Notes under the pieces: model-generated | The model's input: the letters and a program-made list of their open reading frames with translations, nothing else | Told to the model about the DNA's origin: nothing | The model's database searches: none | In this document: piece after piece, positions 7,274 to 15,309 of the stretch | Numbering within the stretch: position 1 is the stretch's first letter | Layout: each line of letters starts with the position of its first letter | Assembly: GCF_024213665.1 (NCBI RefSeq) | Contig: NZ_JANAVP010000021.1 | Span: 54,308 to 118,307 of the forward strand | Origin: Streptomyces sp. A3M-1-3 | Lineage (GTDB): Bacteria > Actinomycetota > Actinomycetes > Streptomycetales > Streptomycetaceae | Direction: 5' to 3' | DNA length: 64,000 bases | Made by a program: the position numbers and the translations under genes

Positions 7274-8874
7274 ATGTGGGCGGTTTTTCGCCCTGGGGGC
7301 AAACCCCGTCCCCTGCTGCACGCGCTGCTCACCCGTACCCGGCCGGACGACGACGTGCGCGAGTTCCACGGCTCGCTGCGCTGGGCGGAATTCCTGCTGG
7401 AGCGGTCGGACGGGCAGCTGCGCCCCGGGGACCATGTCGCGGTGGGCAGCGATTCGATCTTCGACGGGCTCGGGGACTGGGTCTTCTCGGGGTCCTCTAC
7501 GACGACCCCGACTGGGGCACAGCCAGATTGACCGAGTACGCCCGACAGCGCGGGATCGCCATCGACACGGCGTCCCGGATGCGTGTCCACGCGTCGGAGT
7601 TCATCGCGGACAGCGCGTCCGAGATCCTCGCGGACGATCCGGACGTCGTGGGGTTCACCAGTACGTTGATGCAGAACGTGTCCTCGCTCGCGCTCGCCGG
7701 GGAACTCAAACGCCGGCGCCCCGGACTGACCGTCGTCTTCGGCGGCAGCAACTGCGACGGGCCGATGGGGCACGCGCTGCACCGCAATCACCGATTCGTC
7801 GACTTCGTGGTGCGCGGCGAGGGTGAGTACGCCTTTCCCGCCCTCCTGGACCACCTGAGCCGCGCCACCCCGCCGGCGGACGTGGCGGGACTGTGCTGGT
7901 GGGACGGCGAGTCGTCCCGGGCCAACGAGGTGACGCGGCGCACCGTGGCCCCCGGGGACATCCCGTCGCCCCACTACGACCAATGGCAGGCGGCCCTGGA
8001 CGCCTCCCCGACGGCGGAGTACGTCCATCCCAAACTGGTGGTGGAAGGCGCACGGGGCTGCTGGTGGGGCGAGAAGCACCACTGCACGTTCTGCGGCCTC
8101 AACGGCTCCGCCATGGCCTTCCGCGCCAAACCCGGCGGGCGGCTGTGGAGCGAGGTCGACCGCCTGGTCCGGCGGCACCGCATCCTTGATGTCATCACCG
8201 TCGACAACATCATCGACATGGCGTACTTCAAGGACTTCCTTCCGCTCGCCGCCGACAGCGGCTGGGACCTGCGGATGCACTACGAGGTCAAGTCCAATCT
8301 CTCCGCCGATCAGCTGGCCCTCCTGGGCCGGGCGGGAGCGGTACACATTCAGCCGGGCATAGAGAGCCTCAACAACCGGGCTCTTGAGCTGATGGACAAG
8401 GGCGTCACCGGCGCCCGCAACGTCCGTACCCTGCGGGAGTGCGAGAACCACTCGCTCACCTGTACCTGGAACTATCTGTACGGGTTCCCGGGCGAGACCG
8501 CCGAGGACTACGGCTCGGTCGTCGACCAGATGCCCGCGCTCGTTCATCTGCAGCCGCCCGGGGGTGCCTTCCGCATCCAACTGGAGCGGTTCAGCCCCAA
8601 CTTCGCCAATCCGGGCCTCGGGTTCGGCGAGCGGCGACCGGCCGAGATGTACGGCCATGTCTACGACCTGCCCGAGGATGAACTGGCCGACCTGGTCTAC
8701 CTCTTCGACACGCCCCCCGCCGGCATCGGCGGCGAGACCGAGGAGCGGCTCAAGCGGGCCGTCACGCAGTGGCGTGCCGGACACCCCGGCTCGAGCCTGA
8801 CCCTGGAGCAGGAGCAGGAGCAGGAGCAGGAGCAAGGCCACGGCTCCGGCGGCTGGGCAACGTCCCGGTGCTGA
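7274..8874 (+). pseudogene. RiPP maturation radical SAM protein (TIGR03975-like), decayed
   Basis: Remnant of a B12-binding-domain radical SAM enzyme of the kind that modifies ribosomal peptides. The 4Fe-4S motif is intact and family-typical (RGCWWGEKHHCTFCGLNG; C-x7-C-x2-C). So are part of the cobalamin-type domain (VVFGGSNCDGPMG, FVVRGEGEYAFPALL) and the downstream IQPGIESLNNRALELMDKG and YGFPGETAEDY. It is damaged in three ways. The N-terminus before FHGSLRWAEFLLE is missing. At 7489-7492 a G run appears one base short: the frame reading GLGDWVFSG must shift to continue as VLYDDPDWG. The C-terminus ends in a Gln-Glu repeat, with the usual ~200 further residues absent. The frameshift could be a sequencing error, but the two truncations could not. 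Confidence 0.8.
8805..8834 (+). repeat. GGAGCA hexanucleotide repeat (5 units)
   Basis: Five exact GGAGCA units in phase with the radical SAM relic, giving (Glu-Gln)n. It marks the junction to a transporter-like tail immediately downstream. Confidence 0.95.
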
Positions 8875-8945
8875 CGGGCTCGGCGGCGGTGGCGCTGATC
8901 GCGGCGGCCGCCCTCTGGTTTCCGCTCCGGCCGGACACCTCGTGA
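8835..8945 (+). pseudogene. C-terminal fragment of a membrane transporter (MFS-like)
   Basis: In the +1 frame relative to the radical SAM relic, codons for RLGNVPVLTGSAAVALIAAA are followed by a short polar end and a TGA at 8943. One hydrophobic helix preceded by an Arg-rich loop is what the last membrane segment of an MFS exporter looks like. No upstream part of such a gene exists, so this is a deletion-fusion scar joined to the radical SAM gene through the hexanucleotide repeat. Confidence 0.45.
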
Positions 8946-9052
8946 CGGCCCATCATCTGCCCATCATCCGCGCGCGTGCTTACCAGACCGGTCCATTGAT
9001 CTGAGCCCGGGTACTCAGGTCCGGGCCCCGCATGACCTGAAATCATCTGCCC

Positions 9053-10075
9053 ATGCCCAAACAGATGAGCGATCCGCAGCAGCAGGTCGGGATAACCGCC
9101 GTCGGCAGCCTGCTGCCCGACGAGGTCCTGTCATCGGACCGCCTGCAGCAGGAGGTTGCCGGAAGCAGCGGATTCGCGCTGCCCCCGACGCTGTTGAAGC
9201 AGGCCACCGGGATCGTCACCCGCCGTATCGCGGATGAAGGTACGTTCGCCTCGACGCTCGCGGTGGGCGCCGCGCGCCGGGCCCTGGCCGCGGCCGAACT
9301 CGATCCGCTCGATATCGACCTGCTGCTGTTCGCCTCCGCGTCGCGTGACATGGTCGAGCCCGCCACCGCGCACATCGTGCAGGCAGAACTCGGTTCGAGG
9401 GCGCACGCGCTGGATGTCACCAATGCCTGCAACAGCTTTGTCAACGGGATCGACCTCGCCCGTGTCATGATCCTCGCCGGGCGGGCTCGGCGGGCGCTTG
9501 TGGTCACCGGGGAGACCCCGAGCCGGGCGATGCACCGAGCACCCGCCGGTTTCGCCGAGTTCCGCTCCGGGTTCGCCGGTTACACTTTCGGCGACGCGGG
9601 GGCCGCCGTGGTGCTGGAGGCGGTGGAGCGCGGCGGGATTCTCGACGTGGACAGCGAGACGTACTCCGAGCACTGGGCGGTCGGCGGAATCCCCGGCGGC
9701 GGGTCCCGGCATCCGCGCGGCGACGAGTACACCTATTTCCGCGGCGACGGCCGGGAGTTGCGCGGTGTGTTCGAGAAGGCGGGCACCGCGGTCATCGACC
9801 GGACGCTGCACCGTACGGGGATGGAGTGGGACAGTTTCGCGAAGGTGCTGGTGCACCAGGTGACGGTGCCGTATCTGGAGCGCTTCGCGGAGCTGACCGG
9901 GGTGCCGGCGGAGAAGCTGGTGGTCACCGTCCCCGAGCTGGGCAACGTGGCCAGCGCAAGCATCGGGGTGCAGCTGGAGCGGGTGTACGGAGAGCTGTGT
10001 CCGGGGGACCGAGTGCTCTTCGTGGGTCTTGGCGGCGGCATCAGCATCATGACGATGATCTGGGAGAAGTCTTGA
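9053..10075 (+). CDS. OleA/KAS III-like thiolase
   Basis: Thiolase-fold condensing enzyme, 340 residues. The Cys-His-Asn triad is complete: Cys126 in DVTNACNSFV, His268 in VLVHQVTVPYL, Asn298 in ELGNVASASIG. Glu102 in SRDMVEPATAHIV sits where OleA enzymes place the glutamate used for Claisen condensation of two acyl-CoAs. Together with the OleC-like ligase and OleD-like reductase downstream, this favours head-to-head acyl condensation over an ordinary FabH role, but the FabH-like alternative is open. It opens the operon; the GT2 start overlaps its stop (TTGA). No clear Shine-Dalgarno precedes the ATG, and a second ATG lies 4 codons in. Confidence 0.85.
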   Translation: MPKQMSDPQQQVGITAVGSLLPDEVLSSDRLQQEVAGSSGFALPPTLLKQATGIVTRRIADEGTFASTLAVGAARRALAAAELDPLDIDLLLFASASRDMVEPATAHIVQAELGSRAHALDVTNACNSFVNGIDLARVMILAGRARRALVVTGETPSRAMHRAPAGFAEFRSGFAGYTFGDAGAAVVLEAVERGGILDVDSETYSEHWAVGGIPGGGSRHPRGDEYTYFRGDGRELRGVFEKAGTAVIDRTLHRTGMEWDSFAKVLVHQVTVPYLERFAELTGVPAEKLVVTVPELGNVASASIGVQLERVYGELCPGDRVLFVGLGGGISIMTMIWEKS

Positions 10076-10836
10076 GCCGCCGCGAGCTGATGTGGGTGAT
10101 CGTCCCCGCCCACCAGGAGGAGGCCCGGCTGCCCGGTACCCTCCGGGCGCTGGCCGCCCAGCGGGATCAGGACTTCACGCTTCTGGTGGTCGACAACGGT
10201 TCGTCGGACGGCACGGGGGCCGTCGCCCGGAAGTTCGCCACGCAAGCCCCGTTTCCGGTGGAGGTGATCGAGGAGCCGGAGAAGGGCGTGGGATGCGCCG
10301 TGGACACCGGGTTCCGGTACGCGATCGAGCGGGGCGCGACGCTGCTTGCCCGCACGGACGCAGACTGCCTGCCCCGCCCCGGCTGGACCGCCGCCGCACG
10401 GGCCGCGCTGGCGGACCCCTCCGGCACCGGCGGCGCCCGGATGGTCTGCGGGCGGATCGTCGCCCGGCGCGATGAGCACGGTCCGTTCGGCCGGGCCTGC
10501 TTCGCGGCGATGGTGGCGCTCGCCGCGCTGTTCGGGCGGCTGCGGCCCGCGCATGCCCGCAGGAACGGCTACCTGGCCCCGTATCGCATGCATGCCGGGA
10601 ACAACATGGCCATCAGCGCCGAGCTGTATCCGGCCGTCGGAGGCATGCCCCGGCGCCCCTCGCCGACGGACCGTCTCTTTCTCAACGCGGTGCGCCGGCA
10701 CACCACACAGATCGCGCGTTCGCGGGCGATGGTCGTGGAGAACTCCACCCGGCGGCTTCGGGCGTACGGGATCGCCGGCACCGCCCGCTGGTATCTCGAC
10801 CAGGGCCCTGGCCGGCACGGACAGGACCCACGCTGA
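10072..10836 (+). CDS. glycosyltransferase family 2
   Basis: 254-residue GT-A fold transferase, probably inverting, using a nucleotide sugar on an unknown acceptor. The N-terminus WVIVPAHQEEARLPGTLRAL is the classical GT2 start. VDNGSSDGTGAVA and the metal-binding RTDADCLPRPGW (D-x-D) follow. AGNNMAISAELYPAVGGMPR matches the acceptor-loop region. The start is TTG at 10072, with GGGAGAAG upstream and a 4-bp overlap with the thiolase stop; an ATG at 10090 is possible. It has no membrane segments, unlike polyprenyl-sugar GT2s, so glycosylation of a small lipid or lactone product is plausible. It is the only tailoring transferase in the operon. Confidence 0.88.
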   Translation: MSRRELMWVIVPAHQEEARLPGTLRALAAQRDQDFTLLVVDNGSSDGTGAVARKFATQAPFPVEVIEEPEKGVGCAVDTGFRYAIERGATLLARTDADCLPRPGWTAAARAALADPSGTGGARMVCGRIVARRDEHGPFGRACFAAMVALAALFGRLRPAHARRNGYLAPYRMHAGNNMAISAELYPAVGGMPRRPSPTDRLFLNAVRRHTTQIARSRAMVVENSTRRLRAYGIAGTARWYLDQGPGRHGQDPR

Positions 10837-10846
10837 GGGGTCTTTT

Positions 10847-10909
10847 CCCCACCCGCCCGAAGGGCGTACGGGTGCGGGGGCTTGCCCCCGGTCACGGGAA
10901 GGGGCGGGT
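10847..10909. repeat. GC-rich nested inverted repeats in the operon gap
   Basis: Outer arms ACCCGCCC (10851-10858) and GGGCGGGT (10902-10909) enclose a hairpin GGGGGC-TT-GCCCCC (10876-10889). This is the largest gap in the operon (154 bp) and may attenuate or process the transcript. Similar GC-rich palindromes are scattered through Streptomyces intergenic DNA, so a repetitive element is equally likely. Confidence 0.6.
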
Positions 10910-10990
10910 GCGGGTCGGGGAACAGCCCGCCGCAGGCCCGCCACGATCCCCCGGTTCAAGGCCCGACGCCGCACAGAGAGGACCCGCCCC

Positions 10991-12472
10991 ATGCTCGACC
11001 GCCTCCAGCACTCACTCCGCACCCGCCCCGAGCAGCCCGCAGTGCTCACCGCCACCCGCACCGGCGCGCCCCGGGTCCGCGCCACGCGCGGTGAACTCGT
11101 CGGGCTTGCCGACGCGTACGCCGCCGCATTGCATCAGCGCGGGCTGCGCGCCGGGGAGACGGTCGGCGTCGCCGTACGCCCCGGACCGCGCGCGCTCGCC
11201 GTACTGCTCGCCCTGTGGCGGCTCGGGCTGCGCGGCGCCGTTCTCGACCCAGGCGCGGGCCCCGAGGTACTGCGCGCCCGGCTCGCGCTGGCCCGGCCCT
11301 CGCTCGTACTCGCCGATGCCACGGCACAGGCCGTCGCGGGCTGGGCCCGGCCGCTGGCGCGCCGTGCCCAGCTCGCCCTCCCGGACCTGGGCGAACTGGG
11401 TCCGGTGGCCACGGTCGGCCGCCGGCTCCCGGGCTGCGCGCCCATGCTCGATGCGGCCGCGTCCCGCGTCGGCGTCCCCGGCCCTGGCTCGGACCACGGG
11501 GACGGCGACGCGGTCATCGTCTTCACCTCCGGCACCACCGCCCGGCCACGCGCCGTGGTGCACACCCGGGCGAGCCTGGCCGCCGGGATGGACACGGTCT
11601 CCTCGCTCTTCGGGGCGCGGCCTGACGAACCGGTGCTCGGCGGCACCTTCTTCGTCCTCGTCCCGTCCCTGACCGAGGGCGCCCCCGTCGCCCTCCCGGC
11701 GCGCTCACCGCGCGTACTGGCCCGGCAACTGCACCGACTGCGCCCCCAGGGCACGTATCTGACCCCGCCACAGCTGCGGGACGCGCTGCGCGCGGGCGCC
11801 CGCTTCCCGGGGCGGGTGTGGACTGGCTCGGCTCCCGCGAGCGCCGAGCTGCTGTCCCGGGTGCGGCGTGCGGGCGCGGCGGAGGCATGGGGCGTGTACG
11901 CGCTCACCGAGCTGTTTCCCGCGGCCGCCGTCGAAGCGCGCGAGAAGGCCGCGTTCGACGGCGCCGGAGACCTCATCGGCGCCCCGCTGCCGGGCGTCGA
12001 GGCCAAGCCGGACGAGGACGGACAGCTGCTGCTGGCCGGACCCGCCGCCCGGCACCGCTATCTCGGCGAGGACCCCGACCCGTGGGTGCGGACCGGCGAC
12101 CGGGCGCATCTGGACGCCACGGGCCGGATCATCCTGGAAGGCCGCTGCAAGGACATGGTGCTGCGCCGGGCGGAGAACATCTATCCGGGCCTGTACGAGC
12201 CCGCCCTGCAGGTGCCGGGTGTGGAGCTGGCCGTGCTCGTGGGCGTCCCGGCGGGTGACGGCGACGAACGGCTCGTCGCCGTCGTACAGCCGCAGCCAGG
12301 CGCCGGCGAACCCGAGCTGCGCGCCGCCCTGTCGGCCCCGCTGCGGCGCATGGGCACGGCCCGCCCCGACGCCCTGCTGTTCGCGGACATCCCACTGGCC
12401 GGCCGCTCCCGCAAGCCGGACCGGGCCGCGACGGCACGGCTCGCGACGGCACGGCTGGACGGACGCGCGTGA
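10991..12472 (+). CDS. OleC-like AMP-dependent acyl ligase (beta-lactone synthetase type)
   Basis: Member of the ANL superfamily, 493 residues, ATP-dependent. The P-loop is VIVFTSGTTARPRAVVHTRA. The adenylate motif is WGVYALTELFPAA, the hinge is WVRTGDRAHLDATGRI, and the C-terminal lysine region is GRSRKPDRAA. The sequence follows OleC in ordering and spacing (VGRRL, the TGSAPAS...TELFP block, then VEAREKAAF). OleC activates a 2-alkyl-3-hydroxy acid and closes a cis-beta-lactone. The start ATG at 10991 has GAGAGGAC upstream; the long open frame before it is a shadow. The stop overlaps the next gene by 4 bp. The specific substrate is inferred from its thiolase and reductase neighbours. Confidence 0.8.
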   Translation: MLDRLQHSLRTRPEQPAVLTATRTGAPRVRATRGELVGLADAYAAALHQRGLRAGETVGVAVRPGPRALAVLLALWRLGLRGAVLDPGAGPEVLRARLALARPSLVLADATAQAVAGWARPLARRAQLALPDLGELGPVATVGRRLPGCAPMLDAAASRVGVPGPGSDHGDGDAVIVFTSGTTARPRAVVHTRASLAAGMDTVSSLFGARPDEPVLGGTFFVLVPSLTEGAPVALPARSPRVLARQLHRLRPQGTYLTPPQLRDALRAGARFPGRVWTGSAPASAELLSRVRRAGAAEAWGVYALTELFPAAAVEAREKAAFDGAGDLIGAPLPGVEAKPDEDGQLLLAGPAARHRYLGEDPDPWVRTGDRAHLDATGRIILEGRCKDMVLRRAENIYPGLYEPALQVPGVELAVLVGVPAGDGDERLVAVVQPQPGAGEPELRAALSAPLRRMGTARPDALLFADIPLAGRSRKPDRAATARLATARLDGRA

Positions 12473-12696
12473 CCGGCCTGACCGTCCGCCCGCACGCGAT
12501 CGCGGCCGCACGTGCCCTGCGTGCCGCCCGGGACCGTGTGATGGCGGCCCACCGCCGCCACACCTCCGCCAACGGCGACGCGCTCGCCGGGGCGCTCACT
12601 CGACGTGGCGCTGCTCAGGGCGCGCGCCGGACCCTGCTCCGGTACTGGGACCGGCGCCACCGGCCCGCCGACATCGCGGAGGTACACGTCCGATGA
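12469..12696 (+). CDS. 75-residue basic protein of unknown function
   Basis: Starts at GTG overlapping the ligase stop (GTGA) and ends overlapping the P450 start (ATGA), so it is translationally locked between two enzyme genes, which strongly supports its being real. It is Ala/Arg-rich and predicted helical (AIAAARALRAARDRVMAAHR), ending RRHRPADIAEVHVR. There are no Cys, signal peptide or carrier-protein serine motif. I do not recognise a family. It could be a small partner of the P450 or ligase, or a remnant docking domain. Confidence 0.7.
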   Translation: MTGLTVRPHAIAAARALRAARDRVMAAHRRHTSANGDALAGALTRRGAAQGARRTLLRYWDRRHRPADIAEVHVR

Positions 12697-13850
12697 CCGC
12701 AACGACCACCGGAACAACGCCGGACTCCGCCCTCGCCCGGGCCCGCCGGCGCGACCGCCGGGTCTATCTGCGCAGCCACCCCCTGCTGTTCGCGCTGCTC
12801 GCCGCCACTCGCGGCCGGCCGGTGCGCAGGATCGGGCGGACACTGCTGGTGCACGAATCCGACGCCTTCCGGGAGGCGCTGACCCGCCTGCCGCTCGACC
12901 GTACGGCGGCCGGCACGACGGGCGGCGCGGCGCGGGCGGCGCTCTCGGCCACGGGCGCGCACGACGGCGGGGTCCTGTTCGACCAGGAGGGCAGCGCGCA
13001 CCGGTCGGGGCGGCGCGGCCTCGCCGAGAGCCTCGGCACGGCCGGGGTGGAGCACCTGCGGGCGGTGTGGCAGCCGTTGCTCCTGCGGCGGCTCGCGCCA
13101 CTCGCGCAGGGCGGCGAGGTGGACCTGGTGGAGCTGGCGCGGGAGATGTCCGGCTCGGTCGTGTGCGCCCTGCTGCGCTCCGACGCCGACCCGACGGCGG
13201 TCGCGCACGCCGCAGCCGAGGCCGCGGCCGCCTCGGTCCGGAGCCATCTGCCGGGCCCGCGCCGCCCCGGCGCGCAGGCCGAAACGGCGCGTTCCACCAC
13301 ACGCCTGACGCAGCTCCTCGGCTGCGCGGACGACGCGCTGTCCGCGATGGTGGCGGTGGCCGCCGTCAACACCACCGTCGCCGCACTGCCCCGGGCCGCG
13401 GCCTGGTGCGCGGACGCCGGGCTGTGGGACCAGGCCGCGGACGAGACGCTGCGCCAGGACCTGGCCGACGAACTGCTGCGAGTCACCGCGCCTTCGCCGC
13501 TCCTCCCCCGCGTCGCCGCCGCGGACGGCACGGTCGGTGGCTGCCCAGTTCGCTCCGGCGACCGGCTGCTGCTGATCGCCCGCCACGCCGTCGGCGCGCA
13601 CGAACGCGATCCCGACGCCCACCACCCCGCCGAACCGGACCTCGCCCACCTGGTGTTCGGCGCCGGGCCGCACACCTGCCCCGGCGCCCGGCTCGCCCGC
13701 GTACAGCTGGCCGACGTACTGGCGTCGCTCACCCCGCACCGGCCGGTCGTGGTCCGGGCCCGGGTCGACAGGCGGGCCGCCCTGCCCGGCTGGCAGTCGC
13801 TGACCGTACGAGCCGGAAGGCCGGCCCACGACCCGGAGGCGCGCCCATGA
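12693..13850 (+). CDS. cytochrome P450
   Basis: Soluble bacterial P450, 385 residues, haem-thiolate monooxygenase. The haem loop is FGAGPHTCPGARLARVQLAD (F-G-x-G-x-H-x-C-x-G). The K-helix E-x-x-R is in ADELLRVTAPSPLLPR. The I-helix region MVAVAAVNTTVAAL keeps a Thr pair but lacks the usual acidic residue before it, which may alter oxygen activation. The N-terminus is divergent (RRVYLRSHPLLFALLAA). ATG overlaps the previous stop and the gene ends in another ATGA overlap. No ferredoxin is encoded in the operon. It probably hydroxylates or desaturates the product of the OleA/C/D-like enzymes. Confidence 0.92.
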   Translation: MTATTTGTTPDSALARARRRDRRVYLRSHPLLFALLAATRGRPVRRIGRTLLVHESDAFREALTRLPLDRTAAGTTGGAARAALSATGAHDGGVLFDQEGSAHRSGRRGLAESLGTAGVEHLRAVWQPLLLRRLAPLAQGGEVDLVELAREMSGSVVCALLRSDADPTAVAHAAAEAAAASVRSHLPGPRRPGAQAETARSTTRLTQLLGCADDALSAMVAVAAVNTTVAALPRAAAWCADAGLWDQAADETLRQDLADELLRVTAPSPLLPRVAAADGTVGGCPVRSGDRLLLIARHAVGAHERDPDAHHPAEPDLAHLVFGAGPHTCPGARLARVQLADVLASLTPHRPVVVRARVDRRAALPGWQSLTVRAGRPAHDPEARP

Positions 13851-14800
13851 CGTCCCACCCGCGCATCGCCGTCACCGGAGCGAGCGGGTTCTGCGGTGGC
13901 CATCTCGCCCGCGCCGCCGCCACCGCGGGAGCGGACGTGGTGTGCGTAGGACGCAGACCGGGACCACTGGGCGAACACCGCTTCTGGGACGCCTCCCTGA
14001 GCAGCGTCCCCGACCTCAGGGGCACGGATCTCGTCGTGCACTGCGCGGCGGCGGTCGGGGATCCTGTGCCGGGCTCACCGGCCGAGGCCGAGATGCGCGC
14101 GGTCAACATCGACGGCACCGCACGGCTGCTGGAGGCCGCGGGCGGCCGGCCGGTGGTCTGGGTGAGCAGCGCCAGCGTCTACGACCCGCGGTACGACCGC
14201 AGCCTGGTCGGTGAGGATCACCCGCGCGGCGGCCACCTCAACGCGTACGGCCGGACCAAGGCGGCGGGCGAAGCGCTCGCCCTGTCCGCGGGCGCCGTGG
14301 TGCTGCGGCCGCGCGCCGTGTACGGCCCTGGCGACACCCAGCTCCTGCCCCGGCTGCTCTCCCGCGTCCGTGCCCGGACCCTGCTCCTGCCCGGCCCCGA
14401 CGTCCGGCTCAGCCTCACCGCCGTGGAGAACCTCGCCGACGCCTGCCTCGCGGCAGCCGACTGGACGCCGGGCGCGTACAACGTGGCGGACGCCGTTTCC
14501 TACGCCCGCGACACCGCCGTACGGCAGGTGCTGCGGGCCCACGGTGTCACGGCGCGGATCCGCCATCTCCCGCTGGGAGCCGCCCGCACCGCCGCACGCG
14601 CCGCCGAGGCCCTGGCCCGCCGCGGCGCCGGATCCGCCGAGCCCGCCCTCAGCCGCTACGCGGTGGATCAACTGGCCCATACGGTGGTGCTGGACATGAC
14701 CCGGGCGCAGTCCCAGGGCTGGACCGCGCGCCGGAGCCTGGCGGACTACCTCGTCGCCTTGTCCAGGGCCGGCGTCAGCGAAATCGAGTTGATGCAGTAG
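13847..14800 (+). CDS. OleD-like NAD(P)-dependent epimerase/3-beta-HSD family reductase
   Basis: Extended short-chain dehydrogenase, 317 residues. The Rossmann motif TGASGFCGGHLARAA is at the N-terminus. VVWVSSASVYD supplies the catalytic Ser, and AYGRTKAAGEAL gives the Tyr-x-x-x-Lys pair. LRPRAVYGPGD follows, as in the 3-beta-hydroxysteroid dehydrogenase/OleD branch. In the Ole pathway this enzyme reduces the 2-alkyl-3-keto acid before OleC acts. The start overlaps the P450 stop. The last ~18 codons overlap, on the other strand, the 3' end of an msrB remnant, so its C-terminus may have been changed by the same rearrangement. Confidence 0.85.
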   Translation: MTSHPRIAVTGASGFCGGHLARAAATAGADVVCVGRRPGPLGEHRFWDASLSSVPDLRGTDLVVHCAAAVGDPVPGSPAEAEMRAVNIDGTARLLEAAGGRPVVWVSSASVYDPRYDRSLVGEDHPRGGHLNAYGRTKAAGEALALSAGAVVLRPRAVYGPGDTQLLPRLLSRVRARTLLLPGPDVRLSLTAVENLADACLAAADWTPGAYNVADAVSYARDTAVRQVLRAHGVTARIRHLPLGAARTAARAAEALARRGAGSAEPALSRYAVDQLAHTVVLDMTRAQSQGWTARRSLADYLVALSRAGVSEIELMQ

Positions 14801-14957
14801 CGCTGGTCGGTGGGGGTCGGGTAGCCCTCGCCCTCGAAGACGTGGCCCAGATGCGAGCCGCACCTGGCGCACCACACCTCCGTGCGGAGCATGCCGTGCG
14901 AGCGGTCCTCGATCAGCTCGACCGCGTCCGTGTCCTTCGGGTCGTAGAAGGACGGCC
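14746..14957 (-). pseudogene. msrB 3' fragment (methionine-R-sulfoxide reductase)
   Basis: Translates as GWPSFYDPKDTDAVELIEDR..., then TEVWCARCGSHLGHVFEGEG, then PTDQRYCINSISL and a short unique end to a TAG at 14746. It contains the resolving part of the zinc site (CARCG) and the catalytic Cys (RYCINS). Everything before GWPSFY is missing, including the first CxxC. At that point the sequence switches to the PPC-domain gene. It is a diverged homologue of the intact msrB at 24265; by eye roughly three quarters of the bases match, so this is not a recent copy. Confidence 0.85.
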
Positions 14958-15275
14958 ATCCTGGGCTTTGAGCCCGGCGGATGCGTGAATGTGCGGCAGG
15001 ATGCCGCCGGTTTCCGGGTCGTGGGCGAGGGTGCCGGCGCCGAATGCCTCGACGTTGGTGACGTAGGTCTTGGCCCAGACGGGTGCGTTCGGGTCCTTGA
15101 GCTTTTCGCAGGCACCGACGATCTCGGCTTCGGCGAAAGCGCCGATGAACGAGGGGACGTATCCCTGGCGTATCCCGTGCTCACGGCAGAACCGGGAGAG
15201 CGTGTCGAAAAAGTCCTCGCCATGGTCGAAGGTGACACCAAAGGTCCGACCGATGGTCAGTTCGTGGGCGTGCAT
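14913..15275 (-). CDS. PPC/DUF296 domain protein, C-terminally truncated
   Basis: The PPC (plants and prokaryotes conserved) domain binds small ligands or DNA-associated partners and usually forms trimers. Residues 1-105 are good PPC sequence: RTFGVTFDHGEDFFDTLSRF, GYVPSFIGAFAEAEIVG, then the His-rich ILPHIHASAGLKAQ. The domain should continue for about 30-40 residues, but here the frame enters the antisense-adjacent msrB fragment out of phase, giving a meaningless GRPSTTRRTRTRSS end. The protein is therefore probably non-functional. It lies 34 bp downstream of the asparaginase gene on the same strand and was probably its operon partner. Confidence 0.75.
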   Translation of the reverse strand: MHAHELTIGRTFGVTFDHGEDFFDTLSRFCREHGIRQGYVPSFIGAFAEAEIVGACEKLKDPNAPVWAKTYVTNVEAFGAGTLAHDPETGGILPHIHASAGLKAQDGRPSTTRRTRTRSS

Positions 15276-15309
15276 GCGCGGTCCTCTCCGGGGGCTGTCT
15301 GCCGTGGTT

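Noticed and set aside
6847..8874. Single intact 675-aa radical SAM gene
   Set aside because: The frame begins before and reads through tRNA-His and its terminator. Its N-terminal half is not family-like, whereas the family sequence continues upstream in a different frame.
14790..14840. Near-identical ~50-bp stretches at 14790 and 24303 as attachment sites of an integrative element
   Set aside because: The similarity is fully explained by conserved msrB coding sequence (PTDQRYCINSI), and no integrase gene lies between the copies. A gene-internal recombination scar is the simpler reading.
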